Assembly (NCBI GenBank): GCA_033980235.1
Contig: CM067068.1
Span: 1,206,001-1,270,000, forward strand
Origin: Diadema setosum
Taxonomy: Eukaryota > Echinodermata > Echinoidea > Diadematoida > Diadematidae
DNA length: 64,000 nt
Direction of reading: 5' to 3'
Shown: positions 50,414 to 62,600 of the stretch, piece by piece
Layout of the letters: every line of letters begins with the position of its first letter
Numbering within the stretch: position 1 is the first letter of the stretch
The notes under the pieces: model-generated
The model's database searches: none
Told to the model about the DNA's origin: nothing
Seen by the model: only the letters and a program-made list of their open reading frames with translations
Program-made: the position numbers and the translations under genes

Positions 50414-50439
50414 ACCATGGAGCTGTGTAGCTCCATGGT
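50414..50439. repeat. Micro-palindrome, 11-bp perfect arms
   Basis: ACCATGGAGCT, GTGT loop, AGCTCCATGGT. It shares the CCATGGAGCT...AGCTCCATGG core with 55049-55075. Confidence 0.8.
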
Positions 50440-51311
50440 ATAGTATATAATTATCATGGATTTACAGTGTATTACTGTCGCAGTTCAGGCAGAACAGACC
50501 CATGCACTTGTACACTCATTTTCATGCAATCCTTAGTCGCCATTTGTCACTGTTCGTGTACCGGCAAGAAACAAACACAACTCATAAAGAGTAAAAGTTT
50601 ATGCGTTAGCTACCTGTAAAGCATCATTTTTGCATTTTTTTTAATGACCATTTGGTTGAACAATCTGAGCTTTAAAAGAATGAAAGGAGGGATCGTCCGC
50701 CAAGAAGTTCAATTCTGTGAAGTACGGCCAGATCGTACTAATTCGCGGAAGATATTCTCAATTACCAGATCGAAAACCACGGGTGCACAATAAACACAAT
50801 AAATGTTAACATTCTCCTATAACCTTGAGAACTTCATATAAGTAGAGTAGTATATTCGTTGGTTTAAAAAGATGCAGGCATGTAGGCAATTCGAGAATTC
50901 GATTGTAATTTTCGCTGCTATATATCATCATCAACCAATCATGGTCATCATATTCATGCTTCTTCTTCCTTTTATTTCTTCTTTTTACCTTTCTCTCCTC
51001 CTTCTCCTCCTCCTTCTTATTTCTTCTTTTGTTATCTCTTCTTTAACGTTCCGACCAACGTAACTAGATGTCATTTTACGGATGCTTACGAAAGTCATAC
51101 GACTACGACTGCGTGAATCTGTAAACAAACAACACTTTCTACAATATTACCTTTGATATAACATACAACTTCTGATAGCGCCAACACTCTGTATACATAA
51201 CTCTTAATTTGACATTATACAGTTTGTGCAACTGAAACAACTACTCCTATTATCAACGCAAGTAATAATTGTTGGATTTACATCTATTACTATTTCTACA
51301 TTTCTACAGTG

Positions 51312-51332
51312 TATCTACTACTACTGCTGCTG

Positions 51333-51398
<66 letters not shown>

Positions 51399-51476
51399 TT
51401 ATACTACTACTACTACTACTACTACTACTATACTACTACTACTACAACTACTACTACTACTACGACTGCCACCACC

Positions 51477-51543
<67 letters not shown>

Positions 51544-51570
51544 TTACTACTACTACTACTACTACCACTA
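51312..51570. repeat. (ACT)n microsatellite
   Basis: About 255 bp of ACT units with a few ATACT, CAACT and CACCAC interruptions. It is the longest simple array in the window. Confidence 0.95.
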
Positions 51571-51870
51571 CAACTAAACAGCTCCACGCTATTATTATTT
51601 CTGCTGATGATTGTACGACTTTCTTACTACTGGAACTTAAAATCTGATTATATTTTGGATCAAAATTGATTCTCTAGCGATTGGATGAAAGAGCTTCACG
51701 TGATTATAGATATTTTCAGCTATATCAGGATGTGGCATGTTTGACACTCCATGGAGTAGGTTACTATTCGCAAAATTATGTTACAAATCAATTCTGAAAT
51801 TGTGCGCAGCTTTGTACTGTCACTCTGTGAAATGTGACAATATTCAACAAAACAAAGTGACTATTAATTT

Positions 51871-51892
51871 ACTGAGGGGTGCGCCCCTCAGT
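51871..51892. repeat. Micro-palindrome, 9-bp arms
   Basis: ACTGAGGGG, TGCG loop, CCCCTCAGT. AGTGA occurs on both sides (51856-51860 and 51890-51894), perhaps the remnant of a duplication. Confidence 0.65.
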
Positions 51893-52099
51893 GAATAGTT
51901 CTATAGTTGGAATCACCGTGGCCTATATAGTTTTAACCAGAAACTCTCAAGGCAAAGTTTTATGTACTACAAATCGTACTGCTATTACAGTACATGCTGC
52001 ACATGTACAGGGAAAAATAATTACGGTGGGGGAAAATAATTTGAAGAAAGCTGGTTGCGAATGCCCTTGGATCCTGCAGTATTATTTACGTCTTCCAGT

Positions 52100-52504
52100 G
52101 TAGAGTGACAATATTCTATTCTTTCTTTCTTTCTTTCTTTCCTTTTTGTCTTTCTATCATTATTGTCTTCTTGGAAATCTGTCTGTTGAATTGGCACTGC
52201 GTGTTGTATGAGGGTGGTTCATGAGGTGAGTGCATGGCTCTAGATTATTTGAGTAATGCTTCTCATAAAATATGAAAACTTGATGGTGGGATGGTGGTGT
52301 AGGTTGGGAGTTCGCAGAATTTTCGTCTTTCCTCTATCAGGTGTCTATTAAAGGTTCAAGTTCAAGTTCAGATTTCAAAGGTAGTTAGCTCTCGTGCATA
52401 AAACAGAAGGAGAGAGAGAGAGAGAGAGAGAGAGACAAACAGACAGGTAGAGGTCTATGAACTTCTTGAACGACATTTCGAATTGAAGACTCACATGAGT
52501 GCAT
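52100..52504. other. Simple-sequence-rich spacer
   Basis: (CTTT)n at 52121-52141 and (GA)n at 52411-52434; no gene seen. Confidence 0.7.
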
Positions 52505-52514
52505 TGCATCGGTT

Positions 52515-52755
52515 TGGTTTATTTCTGCATTATATTCTTAAAGTGCAATGACAAATCAATACAAATTGATACAGAGTATGCGCAGAAAAGTAAAAACATA
52601 CAAATCAATACAGGAATTGTTGATTTCATAACAACATCGTCCCTATCAATTATATCAATATCTGTAGTCGTACATTAAAAAAAAAGAGAAATCAATACAG
52701 GGGACCGTCATCACAAGCAGAGCTTGACATGGATGAGGCCCTATAATATACAATT
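52515..52755 (-). mobile_element. LINE-like 3' end, copy 1 of second family
   Basis: TTTATTTCTGCATT at the tail side and CAGGGGACCGTCATCACAAG then GCTTGAC near 52698-52728 are shared in the same order with 53478-53722. Confidence 0.55.
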
Positions 52756-53011
52756 ACATTGCAACACCAATAAACCTACAGGCATAATTAAATAGACTGT
52801 TATACAGTACACAATATTCCTAAAGAATAGAAGATTGTTGAAAAAAAGACGCAACATCATTGACTACAAAAGTGTATTTGTATAATGCAAGTGACAGTGC
52901 AACACAGCATACAATTATCGTTGGGTTGTGTATACTAATGGGGGGGGGGGGGGGGGGAGGGATGTGTTCTCTAAATTATTCACCAGAAGATGGTTTTGAC
53001 ATTATTTTGTG

Positions 53012-53062
53012 TTCAAACCAAGGAGGTACTAGGCTCGCCTAGTACCTCCTTGCTTCAAACCA
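53012..53062. repeat. Micro-palindrome flanked by 9-bp direct repeats
   Basis: The perfect palindrome 53019-53052 (CAAGGAGGTACTAGGC arms, 2-base centre) sits between TTCAAACCA at 53012-53020 and an identical copy at 53054-53062. Confidence 0.85.
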
Positions 53063-53477
53063 ATATCAGCAAGGATAATAATTTCAGGAAAAAAGGTGCC
53101 CTGTGAACACCTCAAAGAAGGGTCTTGGTCCTTATAGGTTATGTCATCTTTGCCCTTATTCCTAGTCATCTTTTGTATAATCTATGTGTTTACATATCAA
53201 TCAATTTCGATTTAAATGAATCTATTGGGAATTTCTGCGTTGAACAAATATTACAAATGAAACACTGTCATTTCTTTTTATATTCAAGATAATAAAACAT
53301 GCAGTGTGTACATCCGAACATAATTGAGATATATGTGTATACAGATTGAAGAAAAGAATAAGAAAACACGCCAATTAGGAACCACTCGGGATATAATGAA
53401 TCAAATGATCTGACTGAATATAGTCACGTGTGATGAGAGCAAAAGAACAACTTTCCTGGCGATGTGATTGTAAGTAT

Positions 53478-53722
53478 TCTCAGTTCAGTTCAGTTTTTAT
53501 TTCTGCATTTCAAAATCAATACAAATCCACAAATCAACAAAATACTTACATAGTCATTTACACAGCTAATATTCGTATCGTTTGGATCTTACATACATTT
53601 TTTTTTTTTTTTTTTATTCAAGAACGAATATCATATATGAAAGGAAGCAATAGGAGATGATAAAAATGAAATGCAGGGGACCATCATCATAAGCTAAGCT
53701 TGACGAGGAAGATGGCCTCTTT
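53478..53722 (-). mobile_element. LINE-like 3' end, copy 2 of second family
   Basis: CAGTT tail repeats, TTTATTTCTGCATT, then CAGGGGACCATCATCATAAG and CTTGACGAGGAAGATGGCC in the same order as 52515-52755. A poly(T) of about 19 lies inside. Confidence 0.55.
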
Positions 53723-55040
53723 GTATAGTAATCTTCTGGAATGTGACGTCCTTGCCGCTGTTTTCGAGGAAATATATATACCCCGTATAATTCACATGAT
53801 ACGTGGCACATGCAATGCAAAACGAAAAAAAAAAAAACACACACTCAAAAACAGCAACTCTATGCATCAAATTCTACCCATTTCCTATTCCTTTTATTTC
53901 TATTTATTGCTTTAAAAAATCATTTCTACATTTTTGAATGTTGAGAAGACATCACCACCACCCCAGCGGGCTAATTGTAACATTATTATCCCCATTAATC
54001 TGGTTTTATTATCAAAACGCCATCGCAGTTGAATGTCACTCACAGAGGAGATAACTCGTTTTGCAGACACTCGATACCGCCGAACAAAAATGGTATCTTA
54101 TTATGAGAATAACATGTGTTCCAAGCTTGAAATGCGACAGTACGAAATGGGAAAGGAAATACCACGACACAAAAAGGTGAGAAAAAATTAAAATCAAAAC
54201 TTCTTTTGGGTTAAATAGTTTTTTGAAACAGAATTGTCTTTGGCGTTCTCATTGTCGCATGTGTGATTTCAACCTGTCTGTGAATATCCTTACCCCCACA
54301 CACCCCCACCTACAGACTTCCCAATGTCAAGACAATGTACAAGAGAAACACAGAGAAGGTGGGGGGGGGGGGGTGAGGGTAGAGAGAAGAAGAAGACAGG
54401 AAAGTCTGTGGGCAGGCGACAATGATAGTTTGAGGTGTGAGAACTTCCTATATGGAATCACACTCGTACCTGATCTTGGCCTTGAATAGGAACGTGATTG
54501 CGAGAGGAAATGTCATGTGCAAATTGATTCAAGTTTTGCCTCAGAGTGTTTCCTCTCACCTTCGAGACTGTAACAAACCTTGCCTTTTGCGTAAGTTGTG
54601 GATAGTTGTTGATTTCAGAATATTTCAAAAGATTCCGCGACCACTAAGTTGTTGGTTTGTAGTGATTATGCACGAATTTCCTTTTCCTTTCAGTGACCCG
54701 TCCACCGCAATCCCACTACACATCATTCTTATTTCTCTCTGCTGTCTGATCAATTTACTTTTGTGGTGGACAGCATTGCCAAGAAGATAATATTTTTCAT
54801 ATTTTTTTGTGCCAAACATGAAACCTCAAGAAAGGAATCATGTACCAGCCTGTTGAAATGAGTGTGTATCATTTACTCATACCGGTTGTTTATGAGAATT
54901 CTGAAAATTATTGTATGCATACCTCATATCCTTGAGAGTGTTCGGAATGATAACTTCAAGTGATAAGTGATGATGATAGCATACCTCGAAGGTAGGCAAT
55001 TTGTTAATTGGGAAGTCATAGGCTCACAGATACCTTCCAG

Positions 55041-55083
55041 GATTAAACCATGGAGCTACCAATGGTAGCTCCATGATTAAACC
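55041..55083. repeat. Micro-palindrome flanked by 9-bp direct repeats
   Basis: CATGGAGCTACC, AAT loop, GGTAGCTCCATG (55049-55075). GATTAAACC occurs exactly at 55041-55049 and 55075-55083. Confidence 0.85.
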
Positions 55084-57484
55084 CTGTCTGCAGTGATGAC
55101 CTATGGTGCGAAATGAAAGTGCGCATCTTTGTCATCGATAGTGTCGTATACCGACCTTGAATTGTGGTCGGAGAAAACTGCCTTGAATTTCCTTTAACAG
55201 TATTTTGCTCACGATCTGAACTAAACCGAGCGCGGCAATCAGAAAGTGCTCAAACAAAAGGCGTAATTGTTGAAATCCGAACTTGATCATGTCTGCGCGC
55301 TATAAATTTAGTATTGAATTTACTGGTAGATTCATTCCTTTGGGACGTGAGTTCGATACTTGATATAACTCATACTTGCCTTGATTCTTTTCTCTTTTCT
55401 GTTCCTTTTGTCTCGCTCTTTTATGAAAATTCGAAAACATTTCTCTACTAATATCAAAGCAACTCAGAAATCAAAAGTATATTGTGATCTTTCCAGACTA
55501 TCTAAAGATACTGTATCGGCGCCAGTGAAGCAGAGCCTGTTGCTGTTTACGCAGACAGTGGGTACCAGCCTCAGCTTAATTTTATGCCCAAATAAGTCTG
55601 ATTGACTTCCTGTCGAGATGGGGAAGCTTTATCCAAATTTGTACCTTTTAATCTTTTTATTTTTATTTTTTTGGTTTATCTCGAGAGTGAGAATGATGAA
55701 TACATTATCATTCTGCTGACTCTGAAAGAGCAAGTTAATTTGTAGAAACTGGGCAAACTGGTAAGAATGGTAAGTTGAACGTTTAATCTGGTCATGCAAA
55801 CAGTTATGTCTACTTCGCTTGTTCAGAGCTTGAGGGATTTACTCGTCAAATCGTCTCTGTTCAGAGAGTTACAACTTTTCATGTTGTATTTAAATTTTCT
55901 TCTTTTTTTTGGTTCAAATTGTTATCTATTGTCTGTGGAAAATGTAAAAGTGGGGGCCCAACCGCAGAAAGGTCAATGGCCTCTGTTATGCTCCTCCATA
56001 TTCTCTCTTATGTAATTTCATTTCTCTCTCTCTCGATGCGTATCATCTCTATTCTTTCCTCTTTTTTTTTGTATATTGCAATCCAATGTAATGCTCTGTT
56101 TTAGCCTTTGTTCTTCTTTGTATTTTGATAGGAATTTGGAAATGAAAATCGATTTTTTTTTGTCTTGCTTATTGGAAAACGACAGATGTTATTCCAGTCT
56201 TTCTACTCGTGACATTTTCATCTAATGAAATCAATTGAAAGATTTAGGTGATTCATCTTAGTCTAGTGACGTTTTCAGTTTTCTTTTCAGTTAGGTTTCT
56301 TTTAAGTTTATATGAAAATATTGTCCTTCCGTTGTCATGTGAATGATGAAACACTAAACAATCTCCCCAATTATGTTGAAATAGACTTGAGTGTCGAACT
56401 CAAGTTATATGTGAATTAAAAAACAAGTTTAAAAATGAAATAAACTTAAAATGAAATGAAAATGAAAAATGAAATAAACTTTGAATTGAATTGAATTGAA
56501 TAAAAACAAATGTATATGCAAATGTTACAGGCCTGGATAGTGGGACGTGTGGTGTACATCGAAATCTGCCTTTTGCTGGTACAGTGGAGCGTGCCTTGAA
56601 AGCCGCTGCTTCTTTTTGAACCAGATTAAACGTGGGTAAGAGAGAACCTATTGCGCTCGCAGCGGCACGTAGTCCAGCCGAGGGATAGGTGATGTATACC
56701 ATGGCAACAAATCCGCTTGACATAATCCACAGATCCTCAAATATTTTCAATATGAACTTCAAAGGACAGGTAACCAGAAAGAATATATTTTATTGACGAA
56801 TGCAAGACTTCATTCGCTCTTGAAGATGCTTTCAAAATCGAATGAAACATCTTTAAAGTTTATAGCTTATATTTTATCTCATGCGATTTACTTTTCGTTT
56901 CGCATTTCTTTTTTCCTTGATTGACATTCAAACAAACTATGTGATTGCTCTACGCAAGCTTGCATCATATCACACTTTGTTTCACTTCTTGATTGATTAA
57001 AAAAAAAACTGAACTTAAACTATAAAAAAAAGAAGAAGAAGAGGAAAGGCGGGGGGGGGGGGGGGGCTGAAACACTGAGAAATATCCCTTATTTGCTAGA
57101 ACGTAGAACCTGCAAAACAATGCCGAAAACGTAGTGCGACCTCATATCACAACCATTCCATGAATAACAATCTTTGAATGCGTAAAAAGACAAAAAAAAA
57201 ATATTTAATGTTCAAGCTGGCTTTGAAACCTAAACGAAACGAACAGTGCAAGTTGCAATATAATCGGAGAAGCAGAGATAAAAGTAATGGCGTTACAGTA
57301 TCTATCCAAACGGCATATATAGACGCAATAGATATCATCACGTAACACGTCTATACATTTTCTTTGCATACCAACCTCCGCTATCAAATTTGTTCGAAAA
57401 GAAGATGTGACATCTTTCGCATCAAATCTTATTCCAGAGAGGTAATGATAAGCACTGACGGCTCTCAAAGGGAGATATATCGGG
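55084..57484. other. Intergenic, no gene seen
   Basis: AT-rich DNA with an AATTGAATTGAATTG retroposon-like tail near 56480-56505 and a poly(G) run at 57050-57066. Short open frames here resemble nothing known to me. Confidence 0.6.
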
Positions 57485-57700
57485 TGCATGTCACGAGTTC
57501 GACACCCACGATTTATACAGCCCACGAGTCATACGTTCCACGAGTCATACAGCCCACGAGTCATACAGCCCAAGAGCTAGACACTAGGCCCATGAGTCCC
57601 ACACTAGGGAAACAGGGCCCACGAGTCCGACTCTATATAGACAAACAAGACCAACGAGACTCGTGGGACACGTGGGTGTCGGTCTCGTGGGGTGACCCCG
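57485..57700. repeat. 16-bp tandem repeat, CACGAGTCATACAGCC
   Basis: The unit and variants (CACGAGTTCGACACCC, CACGATTTATACAGCC, CACGAGTCATACGTTC) stand in tandem for about five copies. The array then degenerates and ends with the motif reversed (GAGACTCGTGGG, GTCTCGTGGGG), so it closes on itself as a partial palindrome. Confidence 0.85.
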
Positions 57701-59900
57701 ATATATCGTTGCTACATCTTCGACATCAGCGCTTCATATAACTTGCATAATAATGCGATTGGGACAAATTACCATAGACTCATGAAAACAAATTCAGATG
57801 TCCATATGGTTTTCCAATCTTTAACCGATTTCAGTGAAAGTTCTACTGCTATGTTTAGTTCGATATTCCTACCCTCGTTTCATTTAACTTAAAACATGGA
57901 GTCTTTTGGAGTATTTCCTCCTTGACTCGACTTCAGATTGAGATGATTATAGCAGACAATAATTTCTTATTATAACTATACTATATCGGTGATTCTCCGG
58001 AAAAGTAAACACACACCAGATGTCACTCTTCCGCGTGGCAAACAGCGAATGTTATGATAAAACAAACGACTGTACCCCCCCCCCCCCCCCACACACACAC
58101 ACCAAACCACCCCCAACAACAACAATTAAAAACACAAAAAACACAGAAAACAGATAAGTAATCATACATAAATTGTGGACTCAGAAAAAAAAATACTGTT
58201 TCAGTTTCACAGTTATACAGTGAACGACAAGAACATGATGATGAGAGAGGTAGAAAAAAAAAAGAAAAAGAGCAAACGAGGTACACATATTATAAATGGT
58301 AGAAGTCATATTACGTATCTATATATCTTTCTGTCTCGCTGATATGAATATAAATATAATTTGTGTTTTATACAACCAAATTTCGTGTAAACTTGTATCA
58401 TAAACATATTTGCAAATCGACTTAGTTCAAGCTAGTCAGCATGATTTCATGACAAGCCAAAGTCGGTAAAAATACAGAAAAAAATGATAGGGACAATATG
58501 TGAAAGCTTATCACGACTTGTGCCCTGGGCGATTATTGGCGGGATTATCGGTGAGGGCTCATGTCATGTAGTGACACATGATAAGACATGCAACATGATG
58601 TGATTATCTCCTGGTCCGATCACCCCGCGGGCTACGGCTGATCGGCCGGTCATGAGAGGTCCGAACAGAGAGGAAATGTTCAGCAGAAAGAAGAAATCAT
58701 GACTGCTATCGGTTCCTCGTGTCAATCATGGCCGAAAATCAGATAGAATGGTTGAAAAAAAAAAAACAATGCTGGTTTCATTATTTCAAACACTACAGTC
58801 ATCGCCATGGGACTAGATGTAAACATTGATCGGCATAAAATGTTGGGAGGAGAATGATTCTTCGGAGCTGAAAAAATGACGAATCCCTGTCATGTTCGAT
58901 CGTTTTTTATTTCAATTAATCCACTTTCGATTGCAGGCGACATACAGTTTGTCTCTTCAGTTTTATCGTTGCCTTATGGTATCCTGTCTCACAAAAGAGT
59001 TACTCTTTGGTCTCATCATTTCGTCCTGGACGTCCATGGTGGTTAACCCATGAATATGATAGCAACAGAGAAAGTCGCACACGTCAAAAATCCATCTTTA
59101 GTGACTGATGCAATAATAGGACCTAGTTGTTTTGGAGTTCCGATGTAGAGAGGGCTCAATGAGGGATTAACTATAACTTTCACAAATATTTTTTTCGCAA
59201 TAGCTGAATCCACATTATGTTTCGCTTGTCGAAACTCCCCCTTCAATATCTAATTACGCATTTTCAGAATTTGATTAGACAGAGATTTGACCACAACAAG
59301 AAAGAAAGCCAAGGTACTCTTTACCAACTCCCAAGGTTCAACAGATTTTGCAGTTTGATGGTTACACACTCTGGAAAGCATAATTTTACTCTCTCTTCCA
59401 TTACGCTGCTGCGTACTGCTCTGTTATTGGAGTTCTGCCCTGTGTACAGATGATAAAACACACAAAATTAATACATAATGCTCTAGCGGTCCTCAAGATA
59501 CAAGCGAACTACCATTTCTTTATCGCTTGTAGGTCCTTTACGTTGTTTACCGTAAAATCAGAGGTCTCCTATAAAGCTATGTCCCCGGTCGGAAAGATGT
59601 TTAAAGTAGGGGTGTGAATCCAACGTAACGAGGCCAACTCATAAACCGAATTCGTCACGGTTTCTGTGTTGTGACGTAACAGTGAACATGTGACCTGCCC
59701 ATGACAAGACTCAGGGTGCTCATAACATGGGCTAGAATCATCCACTGCGCTGTTGTAGTCGTTTTATTTTTGATAGAGTACTTGAACAGACTCCTCAAGG
59801 GCATTACGTGTGATAGTGCTCTGGACTTTGAACTTGAGACTGCCAAGACTGGTTAGGTAATCAAGCGCCTCAACCATCGCACCAAGGGGGCAAATGTACA
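57701..59900. other. Intergenic, no gene seen
   Basis: Mixed-composition DNA with a C-run at about 58075-58090 followed by (CA)n. No exon or RNA gene recognised. Confidence 0.6.
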
Positions 59901-59993
59901 TTAACCCTTTGTGTGCTTTGAGAGTTGACTGACACCTAAAAACCCTATGACATCGAGGGCGCTGTGTAAAGTCCTTAGCACAAAACGGGTTAA
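59901..59993. mobile_element. Miniature piggyBac-like MITE (93 bp)
   Basis: TTAACCCTTTGTGTGCTTTG at the left, and on the complement TTAACCCGTTTTGTGCTAAG at the right. TTAA flanks followed by CCC are the usual signature of piggyBac ends. No internal coding. Confidence 0.75.
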
Positions 59994-61960
59994 ATGCACC
60001 AACGCACTACTTCTGTTCCGCACGTACACAATGTAGACATGCACGAAAAGGACAAAAACCGTGACATTCACGCAGCCGTACACACCTAGCCTTTTTCAAG
60101 GGACCACGCGTTGTTAGCACTGACAGATATGAGCGTTTATTTTTAATAGAGAGCCGAAGTCGAGCGCTGTCAACGGAGAGTCACTTCTCTTTGCTACATT
60201 GAGTGAGCCCATGACAAAGGCTACAACACACCTATAGCATATCTCCATGCTCCTCTTCGTTTACCATTCGGTGACGGCCTGTCTCTTGTAATGTGACTCT
60301 TCGCCGTACTAATTGCCGATGTCCCTATATCTCTTGTCGAACACGTTTAGATTGCAAAGTCACGGCTAGCTCCGACACATGTACTCTATTCTGATTACAT
60401 CATCGATTCATGTTATCTTTTCTTTTTAACTTATCGTCTCATGAACACTATGTTTACACGCAACAAGAATAAAGGGGATATAGGTGCTCACGTGCAACAT
60501 CCATCTGTAATCCAAGTACAAATTTGAAATGGACGGCAATCCGATTTAGGCTGTTGTTTTGCTATTTAGTATACGAGGAGGAGGGCAATAGATTGTAATC
60601 AGTTGTTTACTGTGCGATTTATGAATTGAGCTCTTAACGGACATCGTGCAATGGTGGGCTCTGGGCACATGTATGCCTGCGTGCTATATGTTTCTCTGAC
60701 GACGTCGTAATACAAACTCGACCACTGCCCGAAGCAACGAAGCTCTAAGCATGATCTGGTGACTTTGACGTGTCTTTGAAGGCGGACATCATTGCATAAT
60801 AAAATTTACAGTTAGTAGATTCTTTGTGTAGTCATACTTTATTTCAGAGTAAACTTATAAGGTCGACAATAATGATTATGACCAATTGGTTCACTCAAGA
60901 AAGAAATTAAATTCCTTTTTCAGAAACGTTACCTACACACCCCTAGAATAGAGAGGTCTTTACCAAAAAGACAGACAAGATGGAAGGGGGGAGGGGGTAG
61001 AAAAAGAAGAAGAAAGAAAGAAAGAAAGAAAGGAAGGAGGGATAAAGAGCGACAATAATGTGACATGAAATCTGAAGATGATAATCTTCAATAATGCTTG
61101 CAGAAATTAAAAAAAAGTAACGTATAAAGTCGTGTTCCACAATTCTACGCAACGTTCCTGATTTTATATAGCCCTCGAGAGGGATGTATAACGCCAGATG
61201 TCAGACTACAAAAGCGATGAACCATATAGAATCCTCAATGCTCATCACGAGACCGGCGATTTCTTCTCAAGAGATTGGTGTTTTACTTGCCAATCACAAC
61301 AGGGGCCCTTCAATGCAAGATATCACAGGTCTAACAATGGAACACACAAACCAAAACCAAATCAAGATAGAGATAAACATCTTCAGACCAGTTTTGAGGA
61401 AATCACGAGCCGAACGGAAATATGAAAATATAGTTTGTTGACGTGCGAGGAAAAATTCTTCAAAGTTCAAGAAAATGGGCACTGTATAGCAGAGAGGGGA
61501 AAAAATCAAAACACGTGGAGCTATCACTCTTCCGAAAAGTAAAACCTCCACCTTTGGACACGTTGCTCGTTCTCAAACACGCTTCGTGAGCTGATCCAAT
61601 TTCCTGAAGCTTGTTCCCAGTGGTAATGATATTCGATTCCTTCCTTACGTTGCCTTGTGTGGCCTGCAGATAGTTTCTCTTTTTGTATTCAACACTATGG
61701 AAATAGAATGGTGAGGAAATGTATCATATCAATTACATGAATATAAAAAAAGAACAACAATTGAAATGAAAAATAAAGCATGAGATAGAAAGAGTCTGCC
61801 CGCCAATCAACCTCAGGCGAGAGGAGTTAAAAGTCGAGGAATAATCTCAGCAGGGAAGATGAGAACCTCAGAGGGACACTTCACACGAATTTTACCATGA
61901 ATATCCACGATGAAAAACAACTGAAGAGAAAAAAGAAGAGGATAATTGATCAAATGGCCA
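59994..61960. other. Intergenic, no gene seen
   Basis: Contains a purine-rich (GAAA)n stretch at 61004-61036. Nothing else is supported. Confidence 0.6.
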
Positions 61961-61966
61961 ATTAAC

Positions 61967-62110
61967 CCCCCCCCCCCCCCATTTAAATGCTGGTTAGTGA
62001 TAAGGTTAGAGTAAAGATTAGGGTTAGGGTTACGGTTAGGGTTAGAGTTTGAGTTAGGGTTAGGATTAGGTTCAGGATTAGGATTAGGGTTAGGGTCAGG
62101 GGAAGGGTCT
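61967..62110. repeat. Telomere-like TTAGGG tract next to poly(C)
   Basis: A C-run, then degenerate GGTTAG/TTAGGG units for about 90 bp (62005-62095), including several perfect GGGTTAGGGTTA-type doublets. A shorter complementary CCCTAA tract lies at 236-294. Confidence 0.8.
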
Positions 62111-62301
62111 GATGTAATTGTCCAGGAGATACCATTGCCCTAGAATCTATGGTGGTGCAAAATATCCAAATATGGTTAGATAGACAAATACCCTAGTAGG
62201 CAGAAACATAGACATATAGTTAGATGAGTAGCTTTCATTACTGAAACGATAAGAAGGATAATAGATATACAGATAGATAGGAAAGAAAAATTAACAGACA
62301 A

Positions 62302-62356
62302 AGAAAGAGAGACAGACAGACAAACAGACAGACAGCCAGACAGACAGACAGAGACA
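62302..62356. repeat. (GACA)n microsatellite
   Basis: About 50 bp of GACA/AGAC units. Confidence 0.9.
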
Positions 62357-62380
62357 GACACTGAAAAAGAGATGAAAACA

Positions 62381-62600
62381 CAGAGCTCGACAATAGCGTT
62401 GGCCCGGTGGCCCGGGACCACTAAATTGACGTTGAGCCACCAAATTAATTTTGAAAAGGCTTCCTTCAGTGGCCCGATCGGGCACTTAAAACTCTAACGG
62501 ATTGTTATAATCATTTCCGTTCATTTTGGGCCACCAAAATCTAAGAGGTTAGTGGCCCGAACGGGCCACCACAGGAAAAACAGTCAGTGTAGAGCCCTGA
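62381..62600. mobile_element. MITE with GGCCCGnnCGGGCC core
   Basis: The left end CAGAGCTCGACAATAGC and the complement of the right end (CAGGGCTCTACACTGAC) are similar. Inside, GTGGCCCG...CGGGCCACC and GGTGGC.../GCCACC motifs alternate on both strands. A CAGRGCTC end is hAT-like, but I cannot find a convincing 8-bp duplication. Confidence 0.55.

Noticed and set aside
51226..51669. Tyr/Thr/Leu repeat frames
   Set aside because: The (ACT)n array is open in several frames at once; not a gene.
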